DNA of 64,000 bases from Ferdinandcohnia sp047238305 (GTDB lineage: Bacteria; Bacillota; Bacilli; Bacillales; Bacillaceae_L). Position 1 is the first letter of the stretch, and each line of letters opens with the position of its first letter. This document shows positions 54,801-63,671 of the stretch, piece after piece. The DNA lies in assembly GCF_047238305.1 (NCBI RefSeq), contig NZ_JBDFMO010000001.1, positions 1,054,001-1,118,000 of the forward strand, in the 5' to 3' direction. Position numbers and translations under genes: made by a program. The notes below the pieces were generated by a model. It was not told where the DNA came from. It did not search any database and saw only the letters and a list, made by a program, of their open reading frames with translations.

Positions 54801-55559
54801 ATGCCGATTGGAAGGCATCAAGTAAAAAGTAAGTCAACGGTCGCTTATGTTCTTCAGTGTCATTCGGAAACCAACATTTATCTTCCTGCTACAGAGATCC
54901 TTTCTGAAAGAACATTATCGGATATGATCCGAAAATATAAAAAGTTATATCTAAAGCCTGATCGAGGCAGAAAATCTAGGGGGGTTCTAAGAGTCGAACG
55001 AGTAGGCTCAAGTTCCTATCTTCTTCGTAGAAGTAATGAAGTGAAACAACAAGAATTTAATCGTTTCACCTCATTATGGTCAGAAGTACAGAAGTTAACT
55101 TCGGATAGACGTTACATCGTTCAACAGGGAATAAATAGTACAACAAAGGATTCTCGATATTTTGACCTGAGGTGTCATGCCCTTCGTGTAGATGGGAAGT
55201 GGATGGTCGGTGGGATTTGTGCCAGGGTAGGTGAACCTGGAAATATTGTCACAACTTCTCACATTGGAGGAACCCCAGCATCATTGGAGACATTATTTAC
55301 CCAACTACTTGATTATAATGAAGAGGAGCAGACACAGGTGATAGAAAGACTTCATGATTGTATTCTAAAAGCTGTAAAAGTAGTGAGTCCCATCTATCCT
55401 AGAAACTGGGAGTTTGCAGTTGATATTGGGCTGGACAAGGAGAAGCAGGTCTGGATTTATGAAGTAAACAATGAACCCCTCATTCGAGGTAATTTCGGGC
55501 TCCTTCCTGACAAGACTCTATATAACAGAATTAAATCTCTGCGGGAAATAGCTAAGTAA
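54801..55559 (+). CDS. YheC/D-like ATP-grasp protein 2
   Basis: 252 residues, same family. Seen are LYLKPDRGRKSRGV (ATP loop), IVQQGINS, DLRCHALRV, GGICARVGEPGNIVTTSHIGG and a C-terminal VWIYEVNNEPLIRG, where the usual E-x-N metal ligands are E and NN. It diverges strongly from its neighbours, suggesting separate substrates rather than simple duplication. The RBS AGGTAGGTGA precedes the ATG; it begins 33 bp after protein 1. Confidence 0.82.
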   Translation: MPIGRHQVKSKSTVAYVLQCHSETNIYLPATEILSERTLSDMIRKYKKLYLKPDRGRKSRGVLRVERVGSSSYLLRRSNEVKQQEFNRFTSLWSEVQKLTSDRRYIVQQGINSTTKDSRYFDLRCHALRVDGKWMVGGICARVGEPGNIVTTSHIGGTPASLETLFTQLLDYNEEEQTQVIERLHDCILKAVKVVSPIYPRNWEFAVDIGLDKEKQVWIYEVNNEPLIRGNFGLLPDKTLYNRIKSLREIAK

Positions 55560-55730
55560 AGAAACTCGTCTAGAATTCGGATTCTGAATTATACAAAAGT
55601 GGGTGAGTCACTCTATTTAGAGGTAGTGGCTATTAATTTAGGCTATTCAAAAACAAATTATCTATGAATGGGTGAATGTCGCTTCTTTGTGAATCTTACA
55701 GCTACTATACCTATATAGAATATCAGGGAG

Positions 55731-56939
55731 ATGACGGAACTTATGGTGCCTTTAAAACGTCCCCTTGTGGGTACTTTTATTAATAATTCAGTGATTAAAA
55801 AATTGAACAAACAGAATTATGAATTCACCAGCTACAAAAGACTTCAAGAATTGGCTAAAGCAAGTGTTGAGGCAGGTGTTACCCTATTTTTCTTCTCAAT
55901 TAATGACTTTGATTTTAAGAAGAATGTAATTTTGGGTACTAGTTTTGATATAAATTCAAACCAATGGAAGCAAGATTATTTCCCTTTACCTGACGTTCTC
56001 TACAATCGACGTACAGGTGGTAAATCAAGCAAATTTATCACAAAACGTATCGAAGATGTTCTTGATAAACATCAAGTAATAAAGTTCAATTCTCAATCCT
56101 ACTTCAATAAATGGGAGATTTATCGAGATCTGAGTCAAATAAAAAGGGTTAGGAAATACCTCCCATATTCAGTTTTATATCAAGAGGAAAGAGACTTGCG
56201 AGAGTTATTACAAAAGTATAATGAAGTTTATTTAAAAGGAGTGCGTGGTGGACGGGGGAGATGGATTTTCCGAATCCAGAAGAAGCCAAATGGAAAATTC
56301 GAGTATAGTTACCATTTGGATAAAAGGTTTACAGGTCAAGCAGAATCTTGGAAAGATTTAGTTCGAGAAATTTACAAGTTTTTTGGTGAAAGGGAATTTA
56401 TCATCCAGAAAGGGATCAATCTAATTAAAATCAATGACAGAAAAGTTGATTTTCGTGCAGAATTACAGAGAGATGGAGAAGGAAAGATTAATATTATTGG
56501 AGTTTGTGCAAGAATTGGAGAAATGCAATCTCCTATTACCATTCATTCATCAGCATACCCTATAGAAATATTTTTTAAAAAATTCCTGAATTATTCTGAT
56601 ATTAAATTAAAGAAATTGATGGAAAGGGTTTATCAATTTCTTTTTACCATTTATGAATCCTTGGAAAAGGTGTATGGGACATTTGGAGAAATAGGAATCG
56701 ATTTTGGTATTGATCAAGAAGGAGAGATATGGTTTATTGAGCCGAATTCTAAATCAGCAAAAGTCTCCCTTATGAAAGCCTACGATCAAGAGACGTTTCA
56801 TCAGGCTTTCCTTAATCCACTATTATTCTCCAAATATTTATATATGCAAAAAAGAACTTCTTCCGATAAAGGGTGGGGGGGAATGTGGGGGCCGCTCTCG
56901 AGGCAATCCGGTCGTGGTTGGACTAGAGATGAAAGATAA
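55731..56939 (+). CDS. YheC/D-like ATP-grasp protein 3 with N-terminal domain and Gly/Trp-rich tail
   Basis: 402 residues, the full-length family form. The N-terminal domain (1-135) has VGTFINNSVI and PLPDVLYNRRTGGKSS, and the ATP-grasp part (about 165-380) has VYLKGVRGGRGRWI, FIIQKGINL, DFRAELQRD, GVCARIG and GEIWFIEPNSKSAK. The last 25 residues (KGWGGMWGPLSRQSGRGW) are an odd Gly/Trp-rich tail encoded by very G-rich DNA (56871-56891). GGGAG lies directly against the first ATG; the ATG at 55743 is an alternative, so the start is uncertain. Confidence 0.8.
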   Translation: MTELMVPLKRPLVGTFINNSVIKKLNKQNYEFTSYKRLQELAKASVEAGVTLFFFSINDFDFKKNVILGTSFDINSNQWKQDYFPLPDVLYNRRTGGKSSKFITKRIEDVLDKHQVIKFNSQSYFNKWEIYRDLSQIKRVRKYLPYSVLYQEERDLRELLQKYNEVYLKGVRGGRGRWIFRIQKKPNGKFEYSYHLDKRFTGQAESWKDLVREIYKFFGEREFIIQKGINLIKINDRKVDFRAELQRDGEGKINIIGVCARIGEMQSPITIHSSAYPIEIFFKKFLNYSDIKLKKLMERVYQFLFTIYESLEKVYGTFGEIGIDFGIDQEGEIWFIEPNSKSAKVSLMKAYDQETFHQAFLNPLLFSKYLYMQKRTSSDKGWGGMWGPLSRQSGRGWTRDER

Positions 56940-56976
56940 GATGAGGGTTTAATTTTATCTAGGAGGTTTTTTTAAC

Positions 56977-58152
56977 ATGCAAAATCCAAAATATATAACA
57001 AATATAAATAAAATACAAGAATTGAGTGAGGAGGAAAAAAGAGTACTCGAAACCGTTACCAATAAGTTTGTTTTTCGAATAAATGAATATTATCTAAATC
57101 TTATTGACTGGTCTGATCCAGAAGACCCACTTCGCAAGTTGGTGATTCCTTCCTCTGAGGAATTATTGGAATACGGCAGATGGGACGCATCTGATGAGGA
57201 TACAAACTATGCTGTAAAAGGCTGCCAACATAAATACTCTACTACTGCTCTACTCTTGGTTTCTGAAGTTTGTGGGGCCTACTGCAGATATTGTTTTCGT
57301 AAGCGGTTGTTTCGTTCAGATGTAAAAGAGGCTATGTCCGATGTAACCGATGGAATTAAATACATCAGAAAAACACCTGAAATTAATAATGTACTTCTTA
57401 CAGGAGGAGATCCTCTAATACTAGGCACCCCAAAATTGCGATGGATTCTTGAGGAATTACGTAATATTGACCATGTGCAAATTATCAGGATTGGCTCCAA
57501 AATACCTGTTTTTAATCCTATGCGGATTTACGAAGACGAAGAACTACTGGCTTTATTGAAAGAGCACTCAACTGTGAATAAAAAAATATATGTTATGGCC
57601 CATATCAATCATCCACGAGAAATGACATCTCAGGCTCTTAGAGCAATTGAAGCACTACAAGAAGCAGGAGTAACCGTTGTTAATCAGACCCCAGTACTGA
57701 AGGGAATAAACGACGATCCGACTGTTTTAGGCGAATTGTTAGATAAACTATCATGGGCAGGAGTTACTCCTTATTATTTTTTTGTGAATCGGCCTGTAGC
57801 AGGAAACGCTTCGTTTGTTCTGCCATTGGAACAAGTATACCGTATCGTTGAGGAAGGGAAGGCTAAAACCTCCGGCCTCGGTAAACGGGTCAAATTAGTT
57901 ATGAGTCATACTTCTGGGAAAATTGAAATTCTTGCAATCGAGAATGGAAAGGCCTACCTTAAATATCACCAATCACGTGATGGGAATTATGGAAATTTCA
58001 TGATTCTAGACTGTCCACCTACAGCATCTTGGTTTGACGATTTACCAAATAATGAGCGATATTGGAAAAAACCAACAAAAAAGACGGATGATGTAATTTC
58101 TGTAAATGAGATGCCTCCTTTACCTCAGAAAAAACGCCCTTCTACTAATTAA
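56977..58152 (+). CDS. KamA-family radical-SAM aminomutase-like protein
   Basis: 391 residues. The radical-SAM cluster motif is C99-GAY-C103-RY-C106, followed by the carboxylate-binding region FRKR. SHTSGK places K315 as the candidate PLP lysine. It resembles lysine 2,3-aminomutase and EpmB, but two substrate-binding acids of the lysine enzyme are missing: the position of D293 reads arginine (R272 in FFVNRPVAG), and that of D330 is non-acidic (V308 or near). It ends with a Pro/Lys-rich tail. TAGGAGG gives an excellent RBS, 37 bp after ATP-grasp 3, so it is probably co-transcribed. The substrate is unknown; unlike B. subtilis KamA, no acetyltransferase or catabolic partner is next to it. Confidence 0.83.
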   Translation: MQNPKYITNINKIQELSEEEKRVLETVTNKFVFRINEYYLNLIDWSDPEDPLRKLVIPSSEELLEYGRWDASDEDTNYAVKGCQHKYSTTALLLVSEVCGAYCRYCFRKRLFRSDVKEAMSDVTDGIKYIRKTPEINNVLLTGGDPLILGTPKLRWILEELRNIDHVQIIRIGSKIPVFNPMRIYEDEELLALLKEHSTVNKKIYVMAHINHPREMTSQALRAIEALQEAGVTVVNQTPVLKGINDDPTVLGELLDKLSWAGVTPYYFFVNRPVAGNASFVLPLEQVYRIVEEGKAKTSGLGKRVKLVMSHTSGKIEILAIENGKAYLKYHQSRDGNYGNFMILDCPPTASWFDDLPNNERYWKKPTKKTDDVISVNEMPPLPQKKRPSTN

Positions 58153-58405
58153 ACCTATGTATCTATTATCTCCATTCCATCTAACAAGTCAGCAGGGAGA
58201 ATATTGATCATAGCCCAACTTCATTTAGAAACAATATGGCGACCGAATCTACAACTAGAAGTAGTTTTTGAAAAATTTGTATTTGGCTTGAGTGATATTT
58301 TTTTATTTTCCTGTTGCAGTTATTTATGTTAAATTATGGGTCAGACCTCGTTGCTTTAAATGAAGGGGGACTGATTACGCCTTTTAAAGAAATTTTGCAC
58401 CTTAG

Positions 58406-58437
58406 AAGGCCCAGCGGATAGAAATCAGTTGGGCCTT
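58406..58437. terminator. Hairpin downstream of the aminomutase-like gene
   Basis: AAGGCCCA (58406-58413)/TGGGCCTT (58430-58437) with a 16-nt loop and only three T after it, so it is a possible but weak terminator. The rest of 58153-58530 shows no gene and no clear RNA motif. Confidence 0.5.
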
Positions 58438-58530
58438 TGGAAATTAGGAGCAAGATTTTTTTGTTAAATTTCAATAACCCATGAAGAATGAATAAATTGG
58501 GGGCAATAATACCGTCCTTTGTTTATCGCA

Positions 58531-59652
58531 TTACCTGGTTGATACAATTGATTTTCTTTTATATAACAAGGAACCCATGATAAAGGCAATTCCACCCCAA
58601 AGGAGCATGTTTCCAAAACCAAACCAAAGGGGGGCTGAAAGAATAGAAGTATTATAGACCATGCTGTCTCTCAAACCTTCTGCAAAATAGGTGAGTGGAA
58701 GAATGTTTGATACAGGCTGCAGCCATTCGGGCATTGTTTCAACTGGAAAGAAAATACCGCTTAAAAACATCATGAGAAAGCTGATAATGTTTGCTACTCC
58801 CATGTAGGCCTCATTTGTATTGCTAAAAGAAGAAATAAAATAGCCAATTGCATTGAAGGAAAGGGCCCCCATTAAGAATACGAGTAGTAAACTAGGGAAA
58901 TTAATAAAAAGATTAGCCCCAAATAGGAATACGCCAATTAAGGTTAAGAGAATGATTTGAACGATGCTAAATAACAGACGCATCACCATATCACTAAGGC
59001 CAAAGATACCCATTTTTGCCGGGGTCATCCGCAGCCTTTTAATTAACCCCTTTCTTCGCATATCCACTAACTCAACCATTCCGAATAAGCCACCTTGGGC
59101 AATTGATAAAGCAATCATTCCAGTTAAGAGAAAATCAGTATACTTTAATTCCGGACTGCCTGAGGAAATGGTTTCAAATTGCTGCTCATAGGTTGGGGTT
59201 GCACCAACTGCTTGCAAGTTTGCCTGCTGAATGAATTTATCCAGGATACCTGATACGACTTGGGTTGAAACACTTTGTTCATTTTCTTTGTTTACGATCA
59301 GTTTAATCGATGTTGCCTGTGCTGATTCTGGCAAGATGATAGCAGCATTGACTTCCTTCTCTTTTACTAAAACTTTTGCTTTCTCTTCACTAACAGAATT
59401 ATTTTCACTTGTTTCAATAATAGGAATTTGTTGTAATTGACTGGACATCATAGTAGACATTTCATTTGAAGATTCATTAACAATAACAACTTTGGTGCTG
59501 AAATCATCATTTGAGCCACCGCCAAAGATCGTCATAAAGATAACCATTAGAATAATTGGAAAAAAGATTCCCCAAAACCAGGCTTGTTTTTCACGGAATG
59601 TTAATTTTAATTGAGCAAGGAACATTTGTTTAAATTGCTTGAAATTATTCAT
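58531..59652 (-). CDS. ABC-2 type permease (drug/peptide export)
   Basis: 373 residues. The N-terminal helix (26-46) follows a cytosolic KQMFLAQLKLTFREKQAWFWG. An extracytoplasmic domain (50-165) rich in charged residues comes next, then five helices with FLSGIFFPVETMPEWLQPVSNILPLTY, the ABC-2 hallmark. The ATG at 59652 lies 6 nt after GGAGGGA. It begins 1 nt beyond the ATPase stop, so the pair is one transcript. Confidence 0.88.
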   Translation of the reverse strand: MNNFKQFKQMFLAQLKLTFREKQAWFWGIFFPIILMVIFMTIFGGGSNDDFSTKVVIVNESSNEMSTMMSSQLQQIPIIETSENNSVSEEKAKVLVKEKEVNAAIILPESAQATSIKLIVNKENEQSVSTQVVSGILDKFIQQANLQAVGATPTYEQQFETISSGSPELKYTDFLLTGMIALSIAQGGLFGMVELVDMRRKGLIKRLRMTPAKMGIFGLSDMVMRLLFSIVQIILLTLIGVFLFGANLFINFPSLLLVFLMGALSFNAIGYFISSFSNTNEAYMGVANIISFLMMFLSGIFFPVETMPEWLQPVSNILPLTYFAEGLRDSMVYNTSILSAPLWFGFGNMLLWGGIAFIMGSLLYKRKSIVSTR

Positions 59653-59653
59653 C

Positions 59654-60583
59654 TTAATCCCTCCACTCCTTACCCGTATAAGCAATAAAGACATCCTCAA
59701 GACTCATTTCGTGAATCGAAACTTGTTCGACTTGATATTCCTTGTCTTTTGTAAACTTAAATAGGTCAAATAGTAAATCCTCGGGTTTAATTGTCCACAG
59801 TTTAAGCGCGGCATCTTCACGTTCCGTCCGTGTCACAGAATCAAGAGCTTTTGCAAAAACCTCTGCATCAAGAGCGGCTTTCTCGCCATCAAGGAAGGAT
59901 AGTCTAACCTCTCTTTCATTTGTTAATTTTTCGATTAATCCGGTGGGAGAGTCCAAGGTTACGACCAACCCCTGGTCAACGATGCACACCCTGTCGCTAA
60001 GTTTTTCCGCTTCTTCCATGTAATGAGTGGTGAGAATAATCGTTTTCCCTAATTTCTTAAGCTCAAGAATAATCTCCCAAACATTACGTCGTGCCTGGGG
60101 ATCGAGTCCGGTTGTTGGTTCATCCAAAAATACGATTTCAGGATCACTAATCATGGCAAGCCCGATTGCAAGTCGTTGCCGTTGACCACCAGATAATTTT
60201 TTGACTTGATTCTTACGGTGCTCGGTCAGATTAACCAATTTCAGAATTTCCTCTGTTGACCGTGCCTTATCATAAAATGTAGCAAATAGATTCAAATTTT
60301 CTTCAGGCGTCAATAAATCAAACATAGCACTAGATTGAGGCTGTACACCAATTTTCTTTTTTATGGTTATTGCGTGCTTGTTCCAGTTCAATTCACCAAA
60401 TTGTATTTCTCCATGATCCGGTGTAACCAAGCCTTCAATCATCTCAAGCATTGTTGTTTTTCCTGCCCCATTTGGTCCGATAATGGTAAAAATTTCTCCC
60501 TCTTTTACAGAAAAGCTAATATCTTTAACGGCTTGAATGGAACCAAAGGATTTTTTTAAATTCCGAACCTCTAAAATATTCAC
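59654..60583 (-). CDS. ABC transporter ATP-binding protein
   Basis: A 309-residue ATPase with Walker A GPNGAGKTT, signature LSGGQRQRL, Walker B IVFLDEPTTGLDPQ and switch H in LTTHYMEEA. The C-terminal accessory part ends SLEDVFIAYTGKEW. The GTG at 60583 behind AAAGGTGAT is preferred to the longer frame beginning 102 nt upstream. With the permease it forms an exporter; the substrate is unknown. Confidence 0.9.
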   Translation of the reverse strand: MNILEVRNLKKSFGSIQAVKDISFSVKEGEIFTIIGPNGAGKTTMLEMIEGLVTPDHGEIQFGELNWNKHAITIKKKIGVQPQSSAMFDLLTPEENLNLFATFYDKARSTEEILKLVNLTEHRKNQVKKLSGGQRQRLAIGLAMISDPEIVFLDEPTTGLDPQARRNVWEIILELKKLGKTIILTTHYMEEAEKLSDRVCIVDQGLVVTLDSPTGLIEKLTNEREVRLSFLDGEKAALDAEVFAKALDSVTRTEREDAALKLWTIKPEDLLFDLFKFTKDKEYQVEQVSIHEMSLEDVFIAYTGKEWRD

Positions 60584-60870
60584 AATTGCATCACCTTTCT
60601 TGAAAGCCAGCGATTTTTGCAAAACTCTCAATTCCCAAAAATAATACCAAGTTATTTTTATGTTGTGGAATCTTAAAAGATTCATAAATTTTGAGGAAAC
60701 TCAGGGCTAGATTGGCAAATGGCGGACTGCCTTCAATTTAGATTAAATGGTAACTTTCGAGTAAATCGTTCTAGTTGCTATTTGGAAATAACAATTTTTA
60801 TAAGGATTGTATACTTTTGAAAAACTGCAGCTTAAACAGATGGGCATTCTTGATGGAGTAATTTGTATAA
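60584..60870. other. Intergenic region between the ABC ATPase and the oxidoreductase
   Basis: Just under 300 bp, AT-rich, with a small AATCTT/AAGATT hairpin (60669-60682). No gene, and no RNA motif was recognised. Confidence 0.4.
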
Positions 60871-60903
60871 AACAAAAAAATGGGGAAGGGACCCCATTTT
60901 TCA
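60871..60903 (-). terminator. Oxidoreductase terminator
   Basis: On the minus strand AAAATGGGG / CCCCATTTT is followed by TTTG; it overlaps the stop codon. Confidence 0.85.
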
Positions 60904-62127
60904 TCCCTTGTTTAGCAAAGGGCGTTCCTGTAAGTATAAAGCGAGATCTGGACTGTTTCCTTCGACAATCTCCTCTACAATCAACTTTGAAAGCAATTGG
61001 CTGTAAACCGTCCCATTATCACCAAAGGCAAATAGAAAATAGCTATTAGGATATTCTTCATATTTACCAATAATCGGAATGCCGTCTAAAATACCTCCAT
61101 AAAATGCAGTCAAGTAATATTCGGGCTGTACTCTAATATTGGGAAACATTTTATTAAATTCTTCAATTAGTTTATTCTTTTTGTGAATCAATTTACTGTC
61201 GCGATCTTCAGGATACGTGGTAGTATCATCAAGTCCGCCTATGATAATTCTGTTATCTTTAGTTGTACGCAAATATAAATAGGGACGAGCTGTTTCCCAG
61301 ATAAGTGTCCGATTGTACCATTCAGAGAGATCTTCAACTGGATTGGTGGTAACCGTATATGTACTTACAAATGAAGCTTTTTTCTCCTTTTTGATTTCCA
61401 TACCTTCATAGCCTGCAGCAAAAATAACATAGCTTGCTTGGATAGACCATCCATTCTTTGTAGAAACAATCATCTTTCCTTGTTCCTTATCAAAATGGTG
61501 ACCGTTCATTTCTGTATGTTCATATACACGGATTCCTTTTTCTGTGGAGTAGTCTAACAATGCATGGGTGAAACGGAAAGGGTTGATTTCTGCATCATTG
61601 TACGAATAAATAGCGGCATCCCTGCTAAAAGGATATCTTGCTTCAATATGGTCCTTTGTTAAAAAGGTAAGTTCACAATTATTTTGCTTTAAAAATTCAT
61701 ATTCTTTTTTTAGGCTTTCCACGTCTTCTGCACAGCTAGCAGAATATAGGGTGTCTCTTCTACTAAATTCACAATCAATTGAGACGTTATTGGATGCTGC
61801 TTCAATTTCATTAATGGCTTCTTTTAGTAAGTCTAAATGCCTCTTTATGTAATTTTCTCCAAAGGTATTGATCAGATCTGTAAACATTTTTTCACCGGAG
61901 TATTGAATGAGGGCTGTATTAGTACTAGTACTGCCGCTCCCAATTTTTGCTTTTTCAATCACAACCACATCTAAATTAGTATCAGCAAGATAATATGCAC
62001 ACTGTGCCCCTGAACTCCCACCTCCAATAATTAATACATCACAAGATAAGTCTTCTTCCAATGCTGGATATGATGGAGCATTAGGAAAAGTAATGGGCCA
62101 ATAATATGTTCCAGATTGTAGATTCAC
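60901..62127 (-). CDS. FAD-dependent oxidoreductase (DAO family)
   Basis: 409 residues. The N-terminal FAD site is VLIIGGGSSGAQCAYYLA (about 31-48), followed by VVVIEK and the substrate-domain segment STSTNTALIQY typical of the amine/amino-acid oxidase (DadA/PuuB) branch. The C-terminal YGGILDGIPIIG and FAFGDNGTVYSQ complete the FAD fold. The substrate is unknown. The GTG at 62127 with GAGGTG six bases upstream is preferred over a GTG/ATG pair just ahead. The gene stands alone. Confidence 0.88.
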   Translation of the reverse strand: MNLQSGTYYWPITFPNAPSYPALEEDLSCDVLIIGGGSSGAQCAYYLADTNLDVVVIEKAKIGSGSTSTNTALIQYSGEKMFTDLINTFGENYIKRHLDLLKEAINEIEAASNNVSIDCEFSRRDTLYSASCAEDVESLKKEYEFLKQNNCELTFLTKDHIEARYPFSRDAAIYSYNDAEINPFRFTHALLDYSTEKGIRVYEHTEMNGHHFDKEQGKMIVSTKNGWSIQASYVIFAAGYEGMEIKKEKKASFVSTYTVTTNPVEDLSEWYNRTLIWETARPYLYLRTTKDNRIIIGGLDDTTTYPEDRDSKLIHKKNKLIEEFNKMFPNIRVQPEYYLTAFYGGILDGIPIIGKYEEYPNSYFLFAFGDNGTVYSQLLSKLIVEEIVEGNSPDLALYLQERPLLNKG

Positions 62128-62316
62128 AAACATCACCTCAAGTTATAAAAAGTATAAAGTTAATATACCCAAGGTGTTTTTTTACATGCCAAAAATTACG
62201 CGGGGATCTGTTATGGTGAACCGTATCATTGTTGCAATTAAAGAAAAGACAGCAACACCTAAGTGAGTGCGTCTTTAAAGTGCTTTATTAACATAACAAT
62301 ATGGGAGTAGTTAAAT

Positions 62317-62769
62317 TTAACTGCGAAATTTTTGGAAGGTACCCCAATTTTCCTGTCTTGCAAACTGTGGAAACGTGGACATAAAGTGAATAATGATAGG
62401 AACTTGGTCTAATTGAGGGAAGGTGTTGAAAAAAAGCCGATCGCCATACCGAATAGCAGTCAATGCAAGGGGTAATTCACGTCTAAATATTTCATTTCGT
62501 TTTGCTGCTATATTCTGGTTAAATTGTCCTTGATCAATATATAAATAAACACAATAATAAAACGAACCTCCATTTGGTTTCCATTCAGCTAATACCTCAT
62601 CTCTCATTGAATTGACTTTATTCCAGGCATAATCAAATCCAATTGTTAAAAATAGATCTCCAGTTAAATCAGAGTGGGTGAGTGTATAACGTCTTGGTAT
62701 AAGAGGTTCCGTAGCGGTAACACCATCCATATATTCAACAGATAATTTTTCAGGGTAAAAAGTGCTCAA
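62317..62769 (-). CDS. Staygreen (SGR)-family protein
   Basis: About 150 residues matching the staygreen family: FYPEKLSVEY, PLIPRRYTLTHSDLTGDLFLTIG, RDEVLAEW, YVYLYID-like strands and a C-terminal YGDRLFFNTFPQLDQVPI. In plants the family removes Mg from chlorophyll a; bacterial homologues exist and some have been reported to have dechelatase activity in vitro, but their native role is unclear. The TTG start at 62769 behind GGGAG gives MSTFYPEKL, matching family N-termini; the upstream ATG (62784) lacks an RBS. Confidence 0.8.
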   Translation of the reverse strand: MSTFYPEKLSVEYMDGVTATEPLIPRRYTLTHSDLTGDLFLTIGFDYAWNKVNSMRDEVLAEWKPNGGSFYYCVYLYIDQGQFNQNIAAKRNEIFRRELPLALTAIRYGDRLFFNTFPQLDQVPIIIHFMSTFPQFARQENWGTFQKFRS

Positions 62770-62844
62770 GTAATCAACTCCCATCTTTTTTATAGATATA
62801 TGTTTATATCCAAAAAAAGATTTACGTTTTTTGTCGTAATAAAC

Positions 62845-62879
62845 AAAGGTAGCTCTGGCATAGGTTAGAGCTACCTTTT
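62845..62879 (-). terminator. Terminator after the MacB-type ABC operon
   Basis: AAAGGTAGCTCT / AGAGCTACCTTT hairpin, T-rich on both sides. Confidence 0.88.
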
Positions 62880-62928
62880 AGTTCGAAGACATATCACATG
62901 TTTCAATTTGGCTTTACGTATATTTATG

Positions 62929-63669
62929 TCAACCCTCTGAATGGAGTATATGATCGGTTCTCTCCTCAAATGAGAACTGTGGCCTTTTAACATGTTTCTC
63001 TATTGCTGTTGAAAGGACACCATCTGTCATTTTATAAAATTTGTCACAATAACTTACAAGCCGAATATCGTGGGTTACCACAATGGTCGTTGTATTTTTC
63101 TGCTTCGTTACCTCTTTTAATAGACCCATAACTTCATAGGCACGGTCTGAGTCGAGGGAGGCTGTCGGCTCATCAGCCAAAATAATCGAAGGATTGCTAT
63201 ACAGAGCTTTCGCAATGGCTACGCGCTGGCGTTCCCCTCCGGATAAGTCGGATGGATACTTCATAAGTAAGTCAGCAATACCTAGGTCTTCGTATAGTTG
63301 ATTTCGCTCATGTTTCGTCATATTTCCTTTTTTCACTTTGTCCAATAGTTTCAATTGATGGGCAACGGTAAGGAATGGAACTAAGTTGGACGCTTGTAAC
63401 ACAAATCCGATTTCCTTGAGTCGAATTTGTGAGCGTGCTTTTTCATTCAAAGCGGTTAGGTTTTGCCCATTGATGATGACCTCACCTGAAGTAGGTGATA
63501 ATAACCCTCCAACAATAGTGAGAAAGGTACTTTTTCCAGACCCAGATGGTCCAATGATGGCAATTAACTCACCTCGGTTGGCATGAAAATCAGTTTCCTT
63601 TAGGGCTTCTACCATCTTATGACCACTACCAAAACTTTTCTTTACTTGATGTAACTCTAATATTGCCAT
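62929..63669 (-). CDS. ABC transporter ATP-binding protein (MacB/LolD type)
   Basis: A 246-residue ATPase with Walker A GPSGSGKST, signature LSGGERQRV and Walker B IILADEPTASLD. Its class pairs with FtsX-type permeases for export or mechanotransmission rather than import. The last 30 residues are a Phe/His-rich tail (RPQFSFEERTDHILH). The RBS AGGAGG lies before the ATG. Two bases separate it from the permease. Confidence 0.92.
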   Translation of the reverse strand: MAILELHQVKKSFGSGHKMVEALKETDFHANRGELIAIIGPSGSGKSTFLTIVGGLLSPTSGEVIINGQNLTALNEKARSQIRLKEIGFVLQASNLVPFLTVAHQLKLLDKVKKGNMTKHERNQLYEDLGIADLLMKYPSDLSGGERQRVAIAKALYSNPSIILADEPTASLDSDRAYEVMGLLKEVTKQKNTTTIVVTHDIRLVSYCDKFYKMTDGVLSTAIEKHVKRPQFSFEERTDHILHSEG

Positions 63670-63671
63670 GT

